Source: Arion vulgaris (lineage: Eukaryota > Mollusca > Gastropoda > Stylommatophora > Arionidae). Taken from it: DNA of 64,000 nucleotides. Below, one piece after another: positions 44,830 to 55,105 of this stretch (position 1 is the stretch's first letter; each line of letters begins with the position of its first letter). Both the position numbers and the translations under genes were made by a program. The notes under the pieces are model-generated. The model was not told the DNA's origin, ran no database searches, and worked only from the letters and a program-made list of their open reading frames with translations. The stretch is from contig CM036753.1 in the NCBI GenBank assembly GCA_020796225.1, positions 70,795,865 through 70,859,864 on the forward strand, given 5' to 3'.

Positions 44830-45660
44830 CAGACTGACCGCAAGCAGGCAAAATTATGGACAGAGCCGATATCATCAATGCGGTACGCTCTCAATTATAT
44901 GACATGGGCGAGTCTCAGACATTGGAACGAGTTCGAGAATTAGGCGATTAGTTTGGACATGCCAGACAGTGTCGTCTTCGTGGTAGAGAGAAGATATAGT
45001 AATCAACTTCTCATGGGTACGGTGAGCAAATGGACTTTGGGATGGCTGCTGCAGCGGAGGACAGAGCATGAATGGGAATGCCCAATGTGCCATGACGTCG
45101 ATCGCATAACATAACATAACAAATGTTAACTGGTTGGCATCTCACAATTACTCTCGTGTTTTCATACTAAGTGACTCCATGAGCATGATTAGTAAGGTCG
45201 AATCAGGTATGGTGAGACGCAACTGGGTGGAGGTATTGGTACAGACAATGATCAGAGAAATCACTTTTATTTTTGTCCCTGGGCACGCAGGAGTTAGGGG
45301 TAATGAACGAGCTGATAGATTGGCTGGCTTGGCTACAATATCAGAGGGAACTGCAATGGATCGAAGTGACATTCTTCACGCATTGAGAGAGTCTTTCCGA
45401 ACAGAGGAGTTTCAGGGCTGTGAATACCACTCACTGACCAGATTGAAAGAGATGGGTGTCAATATTGGTGCAGCCCGAAAAGAACGACATACTAGATATG
45501 CAAAGAGATTGATTAATCAACATCGAACTGGCGTGTTGGGTCGCTGGACGCTGCTGGATTTGCTGAGGCGGAGATCGGAGCACCTATGGACGTGTCCGGA
45601 ATGCTATGATGATAGTCCTCATATAACTGATAACATAACAAGCAATAATAAAATATGAAA
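44830..45660 (+). pseudogene. LINE RNase H and zinc-finger tail, two partly duplicated pieces
   Basis: Open stretch 45134-45658 (174 codons): VFILSDSMSMISKVESGM (Asp about 14), FVPGHAGVRGNERADRLAG (His about 51, Asp about 61), then HLWTCPECYDDSPH near the end. Just upstream, 44855-45100 carries an older tail copy with the same order (RADIINAVRSQLYDMG .. EHEWECPMCHDVD). The element is therefore a tail-to-head composite. The first RNase H strand (DGS) is missing. Confidence 0.82.
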
Positions 45661-45664
45661 ATAG

Positions 45665-46280
45665 CTACATCATCATCAATGTGCGTATCCTTTATATGAC
45701 GTTGCTCTCTTTGCAGCACATCTGAAATTCACTCTGTCTCTAGCCAGTTCACCCACTTCGTCGATGGTCTTCTTCTTCTTCTTTGCGTTCGTTCTTTACG
45801 ACCAATTTTAATCACTCTTTGTGATATGTTTGATCGTTGCCAAGAACGTGTATACGTTGCACATTGGTTTGGTAGGCCCCTAAACGCATAGACTTCTATA
45901 GGTTTAGGACATGTGCATCCGATTTCAGCCAAACCTCCTTAATCGCCTCTTACGACATGCGTGGCAGGTAACAGTGGTTCTATTCTTTGCACCCCAAATT
46001 TGAGCCCCGGTAACCACTCGGGCGTTCGTCGATGGTCATATTCATGGTTTGTGTAATATCTTGTAACCATCTTCTTCTTGCTCTGTCTCTGCGTCCTGGG
46101 ACCCTGCCCTCTAGTATTGTTCTTTCCAAGCCCTCGTGACGCTTGATGTGACCAAAGTATCTAATTTTTCTGTATAGTATGTTGTTTATCAGCCAATTCT
46201 CTTTAACATTTAGTTCTTTCAGGACATCAGTGTTCTTTCTTTTTCTGTCCATGGTATTCGTAGCATCTTTCGCTACCAAT
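45665..46280 (-). pseudogene. LINE C-terminus, family L, split by a SINE
   Basis: Minus strand from 46280: DRKRKNTDVLKELNVKENWL, INNILYRKIRYFGHIKRHEG, RTILEGRVPGRRDRARRRWL, QDITQTMNMTIDE, then SINE 45770-46024, then the VGELARD.. end and 3' terminus at 45665. Confidence 0.87.
45770..46024 (-). mobile_element. SINE family A inserted in LINE family L
   Basis: Exact 13-bp target duplication TTCGTCGATGGTC (45757-45769 and 46025-46037). Confidence 0.93.
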
Positions 46281-46593
46281 GAGAAGTATAGCAGCCACTT
46301 ATCACTAACGTTTCTAATATTCTTTTTTTAAATTATTTCAGCGCTACAAATGGAACATAGTGCTGTACTTGTTCACAACCCCATGTTTGTTTCTTGTTGT
46401 AGTTTCTGTATGCAAAAAGCCATAGTGTGTTCTAAGTTTAAACTCTCCTGACATGTTCCAAAATGATAATTGCCTATTACACGCATTAAGGACTACAACA
46501 ATTTCACAAAATGCATGAAGTCAGTTTAGTAAACCTCTTATTATTTTACTGTAATATTAAGATGGATATCCCAACGAGAATGGATGCATGGGC

Positions 46594-46596
<3 letters not shown>
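46281..46596. other. No recognised feature
   Basis: Unknown AT-rich sequence between a LINE tail and a TA repeat. Confidence 0.5.
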
Positions 46597-46634
<38 letters not shown>

Positions 46635-46640
46635 AATATA
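46597..46640. repeat. (TA)n microsatellite
   Basis: Nearly pure TA, ending against the left end of the hAT-like MITE. Confidence 0.9.
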
Positions 46641-46646
46641 TATACA

Positions 46647-46904
<258 letters not shown>

Positions 46905-46925
46905 CCTTTTCATCTTTACAGACGG

Positions 46926-47300
46926 TCAATAGACAAGTGTTTTACTGTGACAACTTCTGAGTTTTCGCTTTTCTCTCTTGTCGTTCAGCTCGTACATTAG
47001 TCTCTTCTCAAAGGACTCTGCACCCTTTCGTAATTTGGCTTTCCACACAACTCTGTCATCAGCTAGTCCCTCCCATGTGCTGGGATCTATAGAAAAGTTT
47101 TTCATTGAGGTTTTGCAGACATCTTTATATCTGAGCAGTGGTCTGCCCTGGTGCCTCTTCCTCCGAAAGTTCACAGAACAACATTTGTTTTGTTATGCGA
47201 TAAGTTTCCATTCTTCTCACATGTCCCAACCATCTTAGTCGTCTACTGCTGAGCATGCCCATGATGGAAGGCAGATTTGCACGTTGTAGTATATATATAT
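46926..47300 (-). pseudogene. LINE C-terminal fragment
   Basis: Minus strand: SIMGMLSSRRLRWLGHVRRM, then in another frame RRKRHQGRPLLRYKDVCKTS, IDPSTWEGLADDRVVWKAKL and RKGAESFEKR. One frameshift at about 47165. Confidence 0.8.
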
Positions 47301-47309
47301 TATATATAT

Positions 47310-47720
47310 ATATCATGCCTTTGTAAGCCCGAGTGGGACATAGGCCTTCAATCAACTCATGTCAAGTCTTCTTTTCTTTAGCTATCTCCTGCAGCTTCAT
47401 CCAGCTTTCCTGTATATCGTTAATATTTGCATTTAAATCTCTCTCTGTGTTTTTCTATGCTTCCTCTTTTCGCTCTCCTGTGGGTTCCAGGAAACGGCCC
47501 TTTTCGTTATATTCCAATTGGATTTTCTCAAGGCGTGTCCTATCCAGAGCGAGATATATTTTTTCTTCACCTATTGGTTCACTGGGATCTGTCTTGCTCT
47601 CTTCATAAGCATCTAATTTGTGAATCTATCATACCATCTCAGTCCTTCTATTCTGCACAGACACTATTTGATGAATGTTTGCAGTTTATGATTGATTGAT
47701 TGGACCATCATCATTGCACT
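47310..47720 (-). pseudogene. LINE C-terminal fragment, different family
   Basis: Minus strand: EEKIYLALDRTRLEKIQLEY, KGRFLEPTGERKEEA, ESWMKLQEIAKEKKT and HELIEGLCPTRAY. The ..GLCPTR end is a frequent LINE ORF2 terminus. Confidence 0.65.
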
Positions 47721-47989
47721 TCGGTGACTAATCATGCGTGCTACGATCTATTTCTTACACAGGAAGATCTCAGCTGCAGTGTACGTACTCCGTAGCACCG
47801 CCAAGGGTCCCATGCAGTTTATGAGTTATTCTTTTAGTCATTCTCCATGTTTCTAACTCGGGCATAATGGGCATGCATATAAAATGTATATAGGGCTGGC
47901 ACATTAGGAAAATATAGCGTGACAAAGTCAACTGAATGAAATACTTGTGTAAGTTACAAGGAGTCTTACAAACTTCAACGATATTGTAA

Positions 47990-48930
47990 CATTTCTATTC
48001 ATCATCAAATAGCTTGTCCTGAGCAGAACTTTGCCACCCCAACAGTCATCCGGAATTCTCTCTCTCATAGGCCAGATGTCCTGCCTCTGCAGCCGTTATG
48101 TTCAAACATCAGTTACATCCTGAATCCATCTTCTCTGTGGTCTTCCTCTTCTTCTCTTTGCCGGTATGCCTCCTTCCATGATGGTCTTCTCCAGCCCTTC
48201 ATGTCTTTTTATATGTCCAAAATATCTCAATTTTCACTTTATTATTTGTGGCATCAGTCAGTTTTCTTTGATTCTGAGTTCTTTCTGGATAGATCTATTT
48301 GTTCTCTTCTCTGTCCATGATATACGAAAGAGTCTTCTGTAACACTTATATTCAAAAGCACATATATGTTTTTCTCCTGCTCTATTAAAAGTCCATGCTT
48401 CACACACATACGTTGCCACTGGGAATATGCATGCTCTTGGTATTCTGATCTTTGTTTTCTTATCAGTTCTGTTCCAAACTGTTTTGAATTGTTAAATTTT
48501 TTGGAAAGCCATGTTTGTTCTTCTTTAATTTCCTTCATCCCATTTCCATCTGTTGTTAGCAGTGAACCAAGATATTCAAAATTGTTCACATTTTCTACTT
48601 TCTCTCCATTGATAAAAATATCATTTGTCATGTTCGTTTTATCTGTTGTCATTATTTTTATTTTTGCCACATTGAGATATAGATTTTGTTTTTCGTTTTT
48701 ATCTTTCACTTCTCCTTATAATTTCTCAATACTTTTTTGTGATGTTGACAGTAACACTGTATCGTCAGCGTATCGTAGTTCATGTATTTCTCTTCCTCCG
48801 ATTATAAAAGGATCGTATTTTTCTTTTCTGCTATCTTCTGTAACATTCCTCATGATGTTTTCTGCATATATGTTAAACAGACAAGGCGACAGAATGTAGC
48901 CTAGTCTGATTCCCTGCCCTATGTCAAATC
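47990..48930 (-). pseudogene. LINE reverse-transcriptase fragment with YADD motif
   Basis: Minus strand from 48930: GIRLGYILSPCLFNIYAENI, MRNVTEDSRKEKYDPFIIGG, LRYADDTVLLSTSQKSIEKL (catalytic YADD at about 48770), a stop, then LNVAKIKIMTTDKTN, NVNNFEYLGSLLTTDGNG and a decayed tail to about 48000. Lacks the endonuclease and the first RT motifs. Confidence 0.85.
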
Positions 48931-49094
48931 AGTCTGACATTTCTATTAAAACATAATAATGTAAATGTTGTTTGGTGAAGAATCAAGGCTCTTTGTGGCC
49001 GAGGCACGATGCATTCAAACTAAAACGGGTGTCTTTTTTGGTTATATCAAATCGTAATGGCCTTTTATCTTGGTGTGGCCTGGGACTAGTCAGA

Positions 49095-49290
49095 GCCAAC
49101 TATAAACTTACGGGCCTTCCGACTCAGGTAAGAATTATGGGAAATGAAACCACAAATACACCACATGACCTTGCATTCCAGTATTGGTATATATAGACGA
49201 ATTCATTTTAAAATCAACACAAAATGCTAAATCAAAGTCATATTATGCAACAAGTTAAGTTTAACAATAAGGAATATCAATATTATGAAT
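49095..49290 (+). repeat. Family F: unclassified repeat
   Basis: Shares TTCCAGTATTG.TA.ATA, TTCATTTT.AAA, AAATCAAAG.T and AAGGAATATCARTATTA with 56215-56400 on the same strand. Confidence 0.55.
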
Positions 49291-49349
49291 ATTTTTCACC
49301 AAAAAATAACCATAGACTCGCAAAATTGATTAAAATTGCAAAAAAAAAC

Positions 49350-50464
49350 GTGCAGTATTCTATCAAATAGATATGGAGTGACCAGGAATCAGATTGACCA
49401 TATGTGCATAAATACACAATTTAGAACATCATTGCTGGATGTCCGTGCATACAGAGGGCAGATGTAGGAAGTGATCATAATTTATGCATAGGTAAATTGA
49501 AACTGAAATTGAAAATTCACCATACTAAAAAGAACAACTGCGAATAGACAGTCAAAGGCTACAAAATAAGGAAGTAAAAGAGAAATATGAACTCGAACTT
49601 AAGAATAGGTTTGAGGTACTCAATGGTGAAAAGGAACAGAACATTGAAGACAAACGGACTAAGATAAAGGACACACTATTGGGGGCAGCAAATAATAGCG
49701 CAGGATTAAAGACGAAAGACAGAAAACCCTGGATAAGCGATGACACCTGGAAATGTATTCAAGAAAGAAGAAAGATGAAACTAGCCATATTTAATACTAA
49801 GGATGCAACAGATGAAATCCAAGCTAAAGAGGAATATAGACTAAAAGATAAGGAAGTGAAAAGAGCGGCTAGAAGAGATAAAAGAGCATATGTCAATCGA
49901 CTGGCCGAAGAAGGGGAAAAGGCAGCTAAGACTGGAAACAGTAAAATGCTATACAATACACTAAAACAACTTACTGGAACTTTTGTTTCAAAGGGTGGCC
50001 CAATCAAGAGTAAAGATGGTAAAGTTCTAACATCAGATACCGAGCAGAAGAAAAGATGGGCAGAACATTTTGAAGAAATATTAAATAGACCTGATTCACC
50101 AGTACTACTCAAGTTTGACGATGAGACAAGAAACATCTCCCTACCAATTAACGAAGAAATGATAAGTGTATCTGAGAAGAAAGACAGACAACTTCACTTG
50201 TCATCTATAGCATCAAAAGTTGGACTGCAGATAAGTTATGAAAAAACTAATATAATGAAAACACCTATGGCAAGTAATGCAGATATCCCACTGGAATCTA
50301 AAATGATAAAAATAACAGAGCAGTTCACCTATTTAGGTAGCAATTTTTATTGCAAAGGAAATGTTAAAAAAGAAATTATGATACGAATTGGCAAGGCAAC
50401 ATCAGCTTTTAAAAGTCTAAATAAAATATGGAACTGCAAGTTATATAGTATTAAAACTAAATTA
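49350..50464 (+). pseudogene. Host LINE, 5' segment (endonuclease end, linker, deleted RT)
   Basis: 49350-49545 reads NQIDHICINTQFR, DVRAYRG and, after a one-base shift, ADVGSDHNLCIGKLKLKLK, the C-terminus of an APE-type endonuclease. The open frame from 49679 has PWISDDTWKCIQERRKMKLA, KDKEVKRAARRDKRAYVNRL, KQLTGTFVSKGGPIKSKDGK and RWAEHFEEILNRPDSP. It then jumps from LPINEEMISVSEKK directly to ASKVGLQISYEKTNIMK and EQFTYLGSNFYCKGN. The catalytic core of the RT (including the YADD region) is therefore deleted. Interrupted at 50465 by a Penelope-like element and resumed at 53048. Confidence 0.88.
50451..50464 (+). repeat. Target-site duplication, left copy
   Basis: TTAAAACTAAATTA, identical to 53048-53061. 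In the LINE frame it encodes ..KTKL, which appears at both break points, so it is a true duplication of the interrupted codons. Confidence 0.93.
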
Positions 50465-50510
50465 TTCAGTATATATATATATGGAACTGCAGTAAAACTA
50501 TTTGATTGGC

Positions 50511-50836
50511 AAAACACGTAATTACAAAGTACTGTAGTTTTACAAATTACAAAAAAAATGACAAAATACAGCATACTGTTTCGACCAACAAGGCCTTTAT
50601 CAAGCAAACGAACAAACGGAGTGACAAATTAAAATGAAACACAAATGGACGACCAAATACAAACGTATCTAATGAAAATCTGGAATAAAAACGAATAACG
50701 AAATAAATGTAACACAAAACACACACATAAAAACTAGAAATAGAACGGAAAAGAAACAATGAAACATCTAGTAAATATATAACTTGAATACATGTAACAT
50801 ATACCCATATAGATTACAAAGCATGGGAAGAGAAAG
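50511..50836 (+). repeat. Penelope-like element left terminal inverted repeat
   Basis: From AAAACACGTAATTACAAAG to GCATGGGAAGAGAAAG. Reverse complement of 52726-53049 with only a few substitutions and small indels by eye. Holds a hammerhead-core-like string near 50578-50606. Confidence 0.92.
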
Positions 50837-52723
50837 ACGCATATGGCAGTCTAACATGTCACCGTCGGAGTTACGTGCTCTATCACACCTCCGTCGACGT
50901 GATGACATTGTTATCAAACCCGCCGACAAAGGCGGAGCTATAGTCGTCTGGAGCAAAGATCTTTACCTTCAGGAAGGTCAGAACCAACTGCGTGACACTC
51001 AGTTTTATAAAACCAGCCCTACTGATGTCACTCAGTCTAATAATAATAAGGTTCGTGAAGTCATTAAGAACTTAATTGCCACGAACGACCTTCCATCTAG
51101 TGCATCATCACTCTGTGTGATCGATAGCTGTTTGGGTAAACCCGCCTTTTATTTGCTCCCCAAAATTCATAAACTCCACAATCCCGGTAGGCCTATCGTT
51201 TCTGCTTGATCTTGCCCTACGGAACACATCTCCGAATTCCTTGATATCATCTTTAATCCCATAGTCACCGCACTCCCGTCATTTTTGAAGGATACGAACC
51301 ACGCTTTGTCTGTCTTTTCTACCATTGAGTTGCTACACGAAAGAACCTACCGTCTCTTCCTCCTTGATGTGTGCTCATTGTACACTTCTATACCTCATCC
51401 TGACGGCCTTAAAGCTCTCCAGTTCTTTCTCAATAGGAGAACTAATCCACTTGTGTCAACTTCTGCTCTCGTTCGTCTTGCGGAACTAGTTCTCACCCTT
51501 AACTCCTTTCAGTTTAATGACCAATTCTTTGAGCAGATCAGTGGGGTTGCCATGTGTACTAAAATGGGACCTAGTTATGCTTGTCTATTCATGGGTTATC
51601 TTGAACACCTAGTATGGACTACATATGATGGCCCCCTTCCGTCTGTCTATCACAGATACATTGATGACTGTATTGGCATCACTGATATGCCTGAAGCCGA
51701 TTTGTCACTCTTCATTAATTTCATTAATGTTTTCAACCCTTCTATTCGTTTTACTTCTCACATCTCCACTAGTTGTGTCAACTTTCTTGACATTACTATC
51801 ACCTTACGCCTATCCGCTATCACTACATCAGTATATTACAAGCCTACTGATGCACATAGTTTTTTCCTTTATACTTCTTCCCATCCCCGGGCTTGTCGTG
51901 ACTCTTTGCCATTCTCGCAGCTCTTACGCCTTCGTCGCCTTTGTAGCGAGGACGATGATTTTCTTGAGAGAGCTCGCGAGATGCTTGATTTCTTTCGTAG
52001 GCGCCTATACCCGGAGAGGGTGCTTGTCTGGGCTAAGCATCGAGTTCAGAAAATCACTCAACAGCAGGCCCTTACCAGCCAGCATAGGACTACTAACTCT
52101 GACAGAGTAAAACTTATCTTAACTTACCACCCCCATAGTTCACTGGTGAAAAATGTTTTATTCCGTCATCTGTATATCCTTAGGTCAGATCCTGAGACCC
52201 GTTCTGTCTTCCCCAACTATCCTTTGGTGGCTTACAGACGGGACAGAAGTCTTAAGGATATGTTGGTACACAGTCGCCTTAAGTCCAATATCCATACTCA
52301 TTTTGGCACTGTCCAGTGTGGCCGTCGGCGTTGCAACACGTGTGCTTATGGGATACAGACGCGTACTGTATCTTTTCCTTTAGGCACGTTTCTTATTGAC
52401 GATGGGCTCACATGCGAGTCCCGTAATCTTATCTATGTCATTATCTGTAAGCGGTGTAACAAGACTTATATCGGCGAGACAGGCAAGAGGCTCAGTGACC
52501 GATTCGCCCAACACTTGCGCGACATACGCCAATGCTCTGTGACCCTGTAGCCACCCATTTCAACGATACTGGCCATTTAGGAGCTCACGATGTCCAGGTC
52601 ACAGTCATCCGATCATGTTCCTCGGATGATCGCAGTCGATTTGCTCTGGAGAATCGGTTGATTTCTTTGTATGGTACCTTGCGACCACGCGGGCTCAACG
52701 TATTACATTCTTATGCTTCTTAG
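50784..52723 (+). pseudogene. Penelope-like RT/GIY-YIG polyprotein, one stop and one frameshift
   Basis: Frame from ATG 50784: DDIVIKPADKGGAIVVWSKD, then LGKPAFYLLPKIHKLHNPGR PIVSA (N-terminal PLE core), then an in-frame TGA at 51210-51212 where a Cys codon is expected. It continues CPTEHISEFLDIIF, FLLDVCSLYTSIPHPDGL, GVAMCTKMGPSYACLFMGYL, VYHRYIDDCIG (RT catalytic) and TSCVNFLDITI. A Cys-rich linker (CGRRRCNTCAY) follows, then the GIY-YIG nuclease LIYVIICKRCNKTYIGETGK RLSDRFAQHLRDI. At about 52535 the frame shifts; the remainder HFNDTGHLGAHDVQ.. FALENRLISLYGTLRPRGLN continues in another frame to a stop at 52723. Two lesions only, so a recent insertion, not active as written. Confidence 0.93.
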
Positions 52724-52725
52724 TA

Positions 52726-53049
52726 CTTTCTCTTCCCATGCTTTGTAATCTATATGGGTATATGTTGCATGTATTCAAGTTATATATTTACTAGATTTTT
52801 CATTGTTTCTCTTCCGTTCTATTTCTAGTTTTTATGTGTGTTTTTGTGTTACATTTATTTCGTTATTCGTTTTTATTCCAGATTTTCATTAGATACGTTT
52901 GTATTTGGTCGTCCATTTGTGTTTCATTTTAATTTGTCACTCCTGTTTGTTCGTTTGCTTGATAAAGGCCTTGTTGGTCGAAACGTTGCTGTATTTTGTC
53001 ATTGTTTTTGTAATTTGTAAAACTACAGCACTTTGTAATTACGTGTTTT
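52726..53049 (-). repeat. Penelope-like element right terminal inverted repeat
   Basis: Mirror of 50511-50836. Contains TTGATAAAGGCC and GGTCGAAACG at about 52960-52986. Confidence 0.92.
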
Positions 53050-53515
53050 AAAACTAAATTACGAATTTTCAATTCAAATGTTGTATCAATCCTAACATAT
53101 GCCAGTGAGAGTTGGAAAATGACTAAAGATATAGAAAGCAAGTTGAATGCATTTGAAAATAGATGTCTGCGAAAAAATAATGAATATAAAATGGAACGAA
53201 TTCAGGAGAAGTGATGAAATCAGAGACATGTCTGGTCAACCACTAGTGACAACTGTTATAAGAAATAGAAGATGGAGATATGTTGGACACACCTTGAGGA
53301 GAAATGATCAACGAATATCAAAGCAGGCATTGAAGTGGGATGCAAAGGGTTCAAGAAAGAGAGGTCGACCCAAGGAGACCCTGAAACGAACTTTGCTGAG
53401 AGAGGCAGGAAATGTCGGTCTCAGTTCCATGGAGGAAATTGAGCGAGTTGCCCAGGATAGAGCGGTATGGAGAAATTACTTGCAGGCCCTATGTAACGTA
53501 TAACGGTACGAGAGA
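53048..53515 (+). pseudogene. Host LINE, 3' segment after the insertion
   Basis: Starts with the duplicated KTKL codons and continues RIFNSNVVSILTYASESWKM, TKDIESKLNAFENRCLRK. A one-base shift at about 53175 follows, then [60 protein letters not shown] and [14 protein letters not shown], ending at a stop at 53503. Without the Penelope-like insert it joins the 49350-50464 segment directly. Confidence 0.9.
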
Positions 53516-53519
53516 AATT

Positions 53520-53970
53520 ATTATTATTATTCTATCAAACATCTGTAATTTCCAGCCCCCTTTTCTCATCTAGGTCAGGGAATCCCTGATGAGTTGTCTG
53601 GCCTAGTTATCTAGAGTTGGCTGTGGACTAATCCTGGTGTGTTGAATGTAAACATACTCGTTTATTCATTTATAGGGGACCGCTGGTAATTGACGATTAC
53701 AGCCTTGTTCTGCATTGTTTCCTTTCAATGCTACTACGTATTTATTATGCGTAGAACAAAACACCATCTGTATCAATACTCAGAGAAAAAACAATAACAA
53801 TATGCCAGCACTTCCTCATGTAGTGATCAGCTTAATTATTCAAGTTCTTATCAGTCACGTTCGTCTGACTTATTATTAACAACAACGTTATATAAACGTG
53901 TTTGCATATAAATACAGTCCAGACAACATTTGGAACTTTGACTCCCCCACCCCTCCATCTGTCCCTTTTT
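53520..53970. other. No recognised feature
   Basis: Begins with an (ATT)n run at 53517-53532, plausibly the LINE tail. Otherwise unknown. Confidence 0.5.
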
Positions 53971-53973
53971 CGC

Positions 53974-54219
53974 TTTATCGAGATCTCCATTATGTATTTA
54001 TATGTGTGTATGCATGGGTGGAAGGATGTTTGTGTATATAGAAGATATATATGCTGTAACAACACAAGAAGAACTCGCATAGCTGAGAGTCGTCACTTTA
54101 TCGAGCTCTCCATTATGTATTTATATGTGTGTATGCATAGGTGGAAGGATGTTTGTGTATATATATAATATACATGCTGTAACAACACAAGAGGAACTTG
54201 CATAGCTCAAAGTCGTCCT
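53974..54219 (+). repeat. Tandem duplication, 123-bp unit, two copies
   Basis: TTTATCGAG.TCTCCATTATG restarts exactly 123 bases later (53974 and 54097), and the copies stay parallel to AGTCGTC.. with few differences. Confidence 0.9.
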
Positions 54220-54530
54220 GCCATTGAGGGGCAAAGAAAGCGAGCTGCGTGAAAAGCCAAAACACAAAACGCCTACATGTATAACCGTAATCATGTATAC
54301 CCCACCTGTGGTAGAATAGGTTCGATAATTGGACTCTACATTCACCTACGCACATACCAGATAGGTGCAAAAGAACACGTCTAAGGTTGTTGTCATCATC
54401 GCTTGCGGTGGACGTCTATTAATTAATTAATTAATCGTACTTTGAGCAGGTTGTCTGTGGTTTGTCTCTATGTCATCTTCTTTCCAGAGTCCACATTATG
54501 AGTTTTTATGGTGGTTTCTGGATCACTTCT

Positions 54531-54783
54531 TCTTCTTCTTCTTTGCGTTCGTTCTTTACGATCAATTTTAATTACTCTTGTGATATGTTTGATCTTTGCC
54601 AAAAACGTGTATTCGTTGCACATTGGTTTGGTAGGCACCTAAACGCATAGACTTGTATACGTTTAGGACATGTGCATCCGATTTCAGCCAAACCTCCTTA
54701 GTCGCCTCTTACGGCATGCGTGGCAGGTAACAGTGGCTCTATTCTTTGCACCCCAAATTTGGGTTCCAATAACCACTCGGGCG
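54531..54783 (-). mobile_element. SINE family A
   Basis: Full-length reverse copy with 8-bp duplication TCACTTCT (54523-54530 and 54784-54791). Confidence 0.88.
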
Positions 54784-54966
54784 TCACTTCTGAGTAAATT
54801 TGCTATTCATTTCCAGCGTCTAGTGCCTCCGATTTCATCCAAACCTCCTTAGTCGCCTCTTACGGCATGCGTGGCAGGTAACAGTGGTTCTATTCTTTAC
54901 ACCTCAAATTTGGATTCCAATAACCACTCGGGCGTCACTTCTGAGTAAATTTTCTATTCATTCTAC
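54674..54966 (+). repeat. 151-bp tandem duplication of SINE head plus flank
   Basis: GATTTCA.CCAAACCTCC recurs 151 bases apart (54680 and 54831), and so does GCGTCACTTCTGAGTAAATT (54781 and 54932). The second SINE head is thus a post-insertion segmental copy, not a new insertion. Confidence 0.88.
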
Positions 54967-55105
54967 TTTATATCAATTTGTGTATTTCCTTAATCGTTCT
55001 TGGTGGCTGATATTTTTGTTGGCAAACATATTCTGACAACTTTCCTCACGCAAGCTGAATGAAATGACGCCAGTCTAGATGTTTCTTTTTCTGTTGATCG
55101 CCAGC

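Larger units (their letters stand above)
50465..53047 (+). mobile_element. Penelope-like element inserted in the LINE
   Basis: 2.58 kb between two 14-bp target duplications. Layout: 46-bp left extension with a short TA run, left inverted repeat (50511-50836), RT plus GIY-YIG reading frame (50784-52723), right inverted repeat (52726-53049). Inverted long terminal repeats, RT with YIDD and C-terminal GIY-YIG nuclease define an EN+ Penelope-like retroelement. Confidence 0.93.

Noticed and set aside
48366..48899. 177-codon plus-strand ORF
   Set aside because: Antisense of the LINE reverse transcriptase with YADD on the minus strand.
49759..50136. 125-codon minus-strand Ser/Leu-rich ORF
   Set aside because: Antisense of the well-supported LINE frame.
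50511..50836. Active hammerhead ribozyme in the PLE repeats
   Set aside because: The core departs from consensus at positions needed for catalysis in both arms. Kept only as a motif resemblance.
51625..52110. 161-codon ORF inside the Penelope-like element
   Set aside because: Alternate-frame shadow of the RT/GIY-YIG frame.
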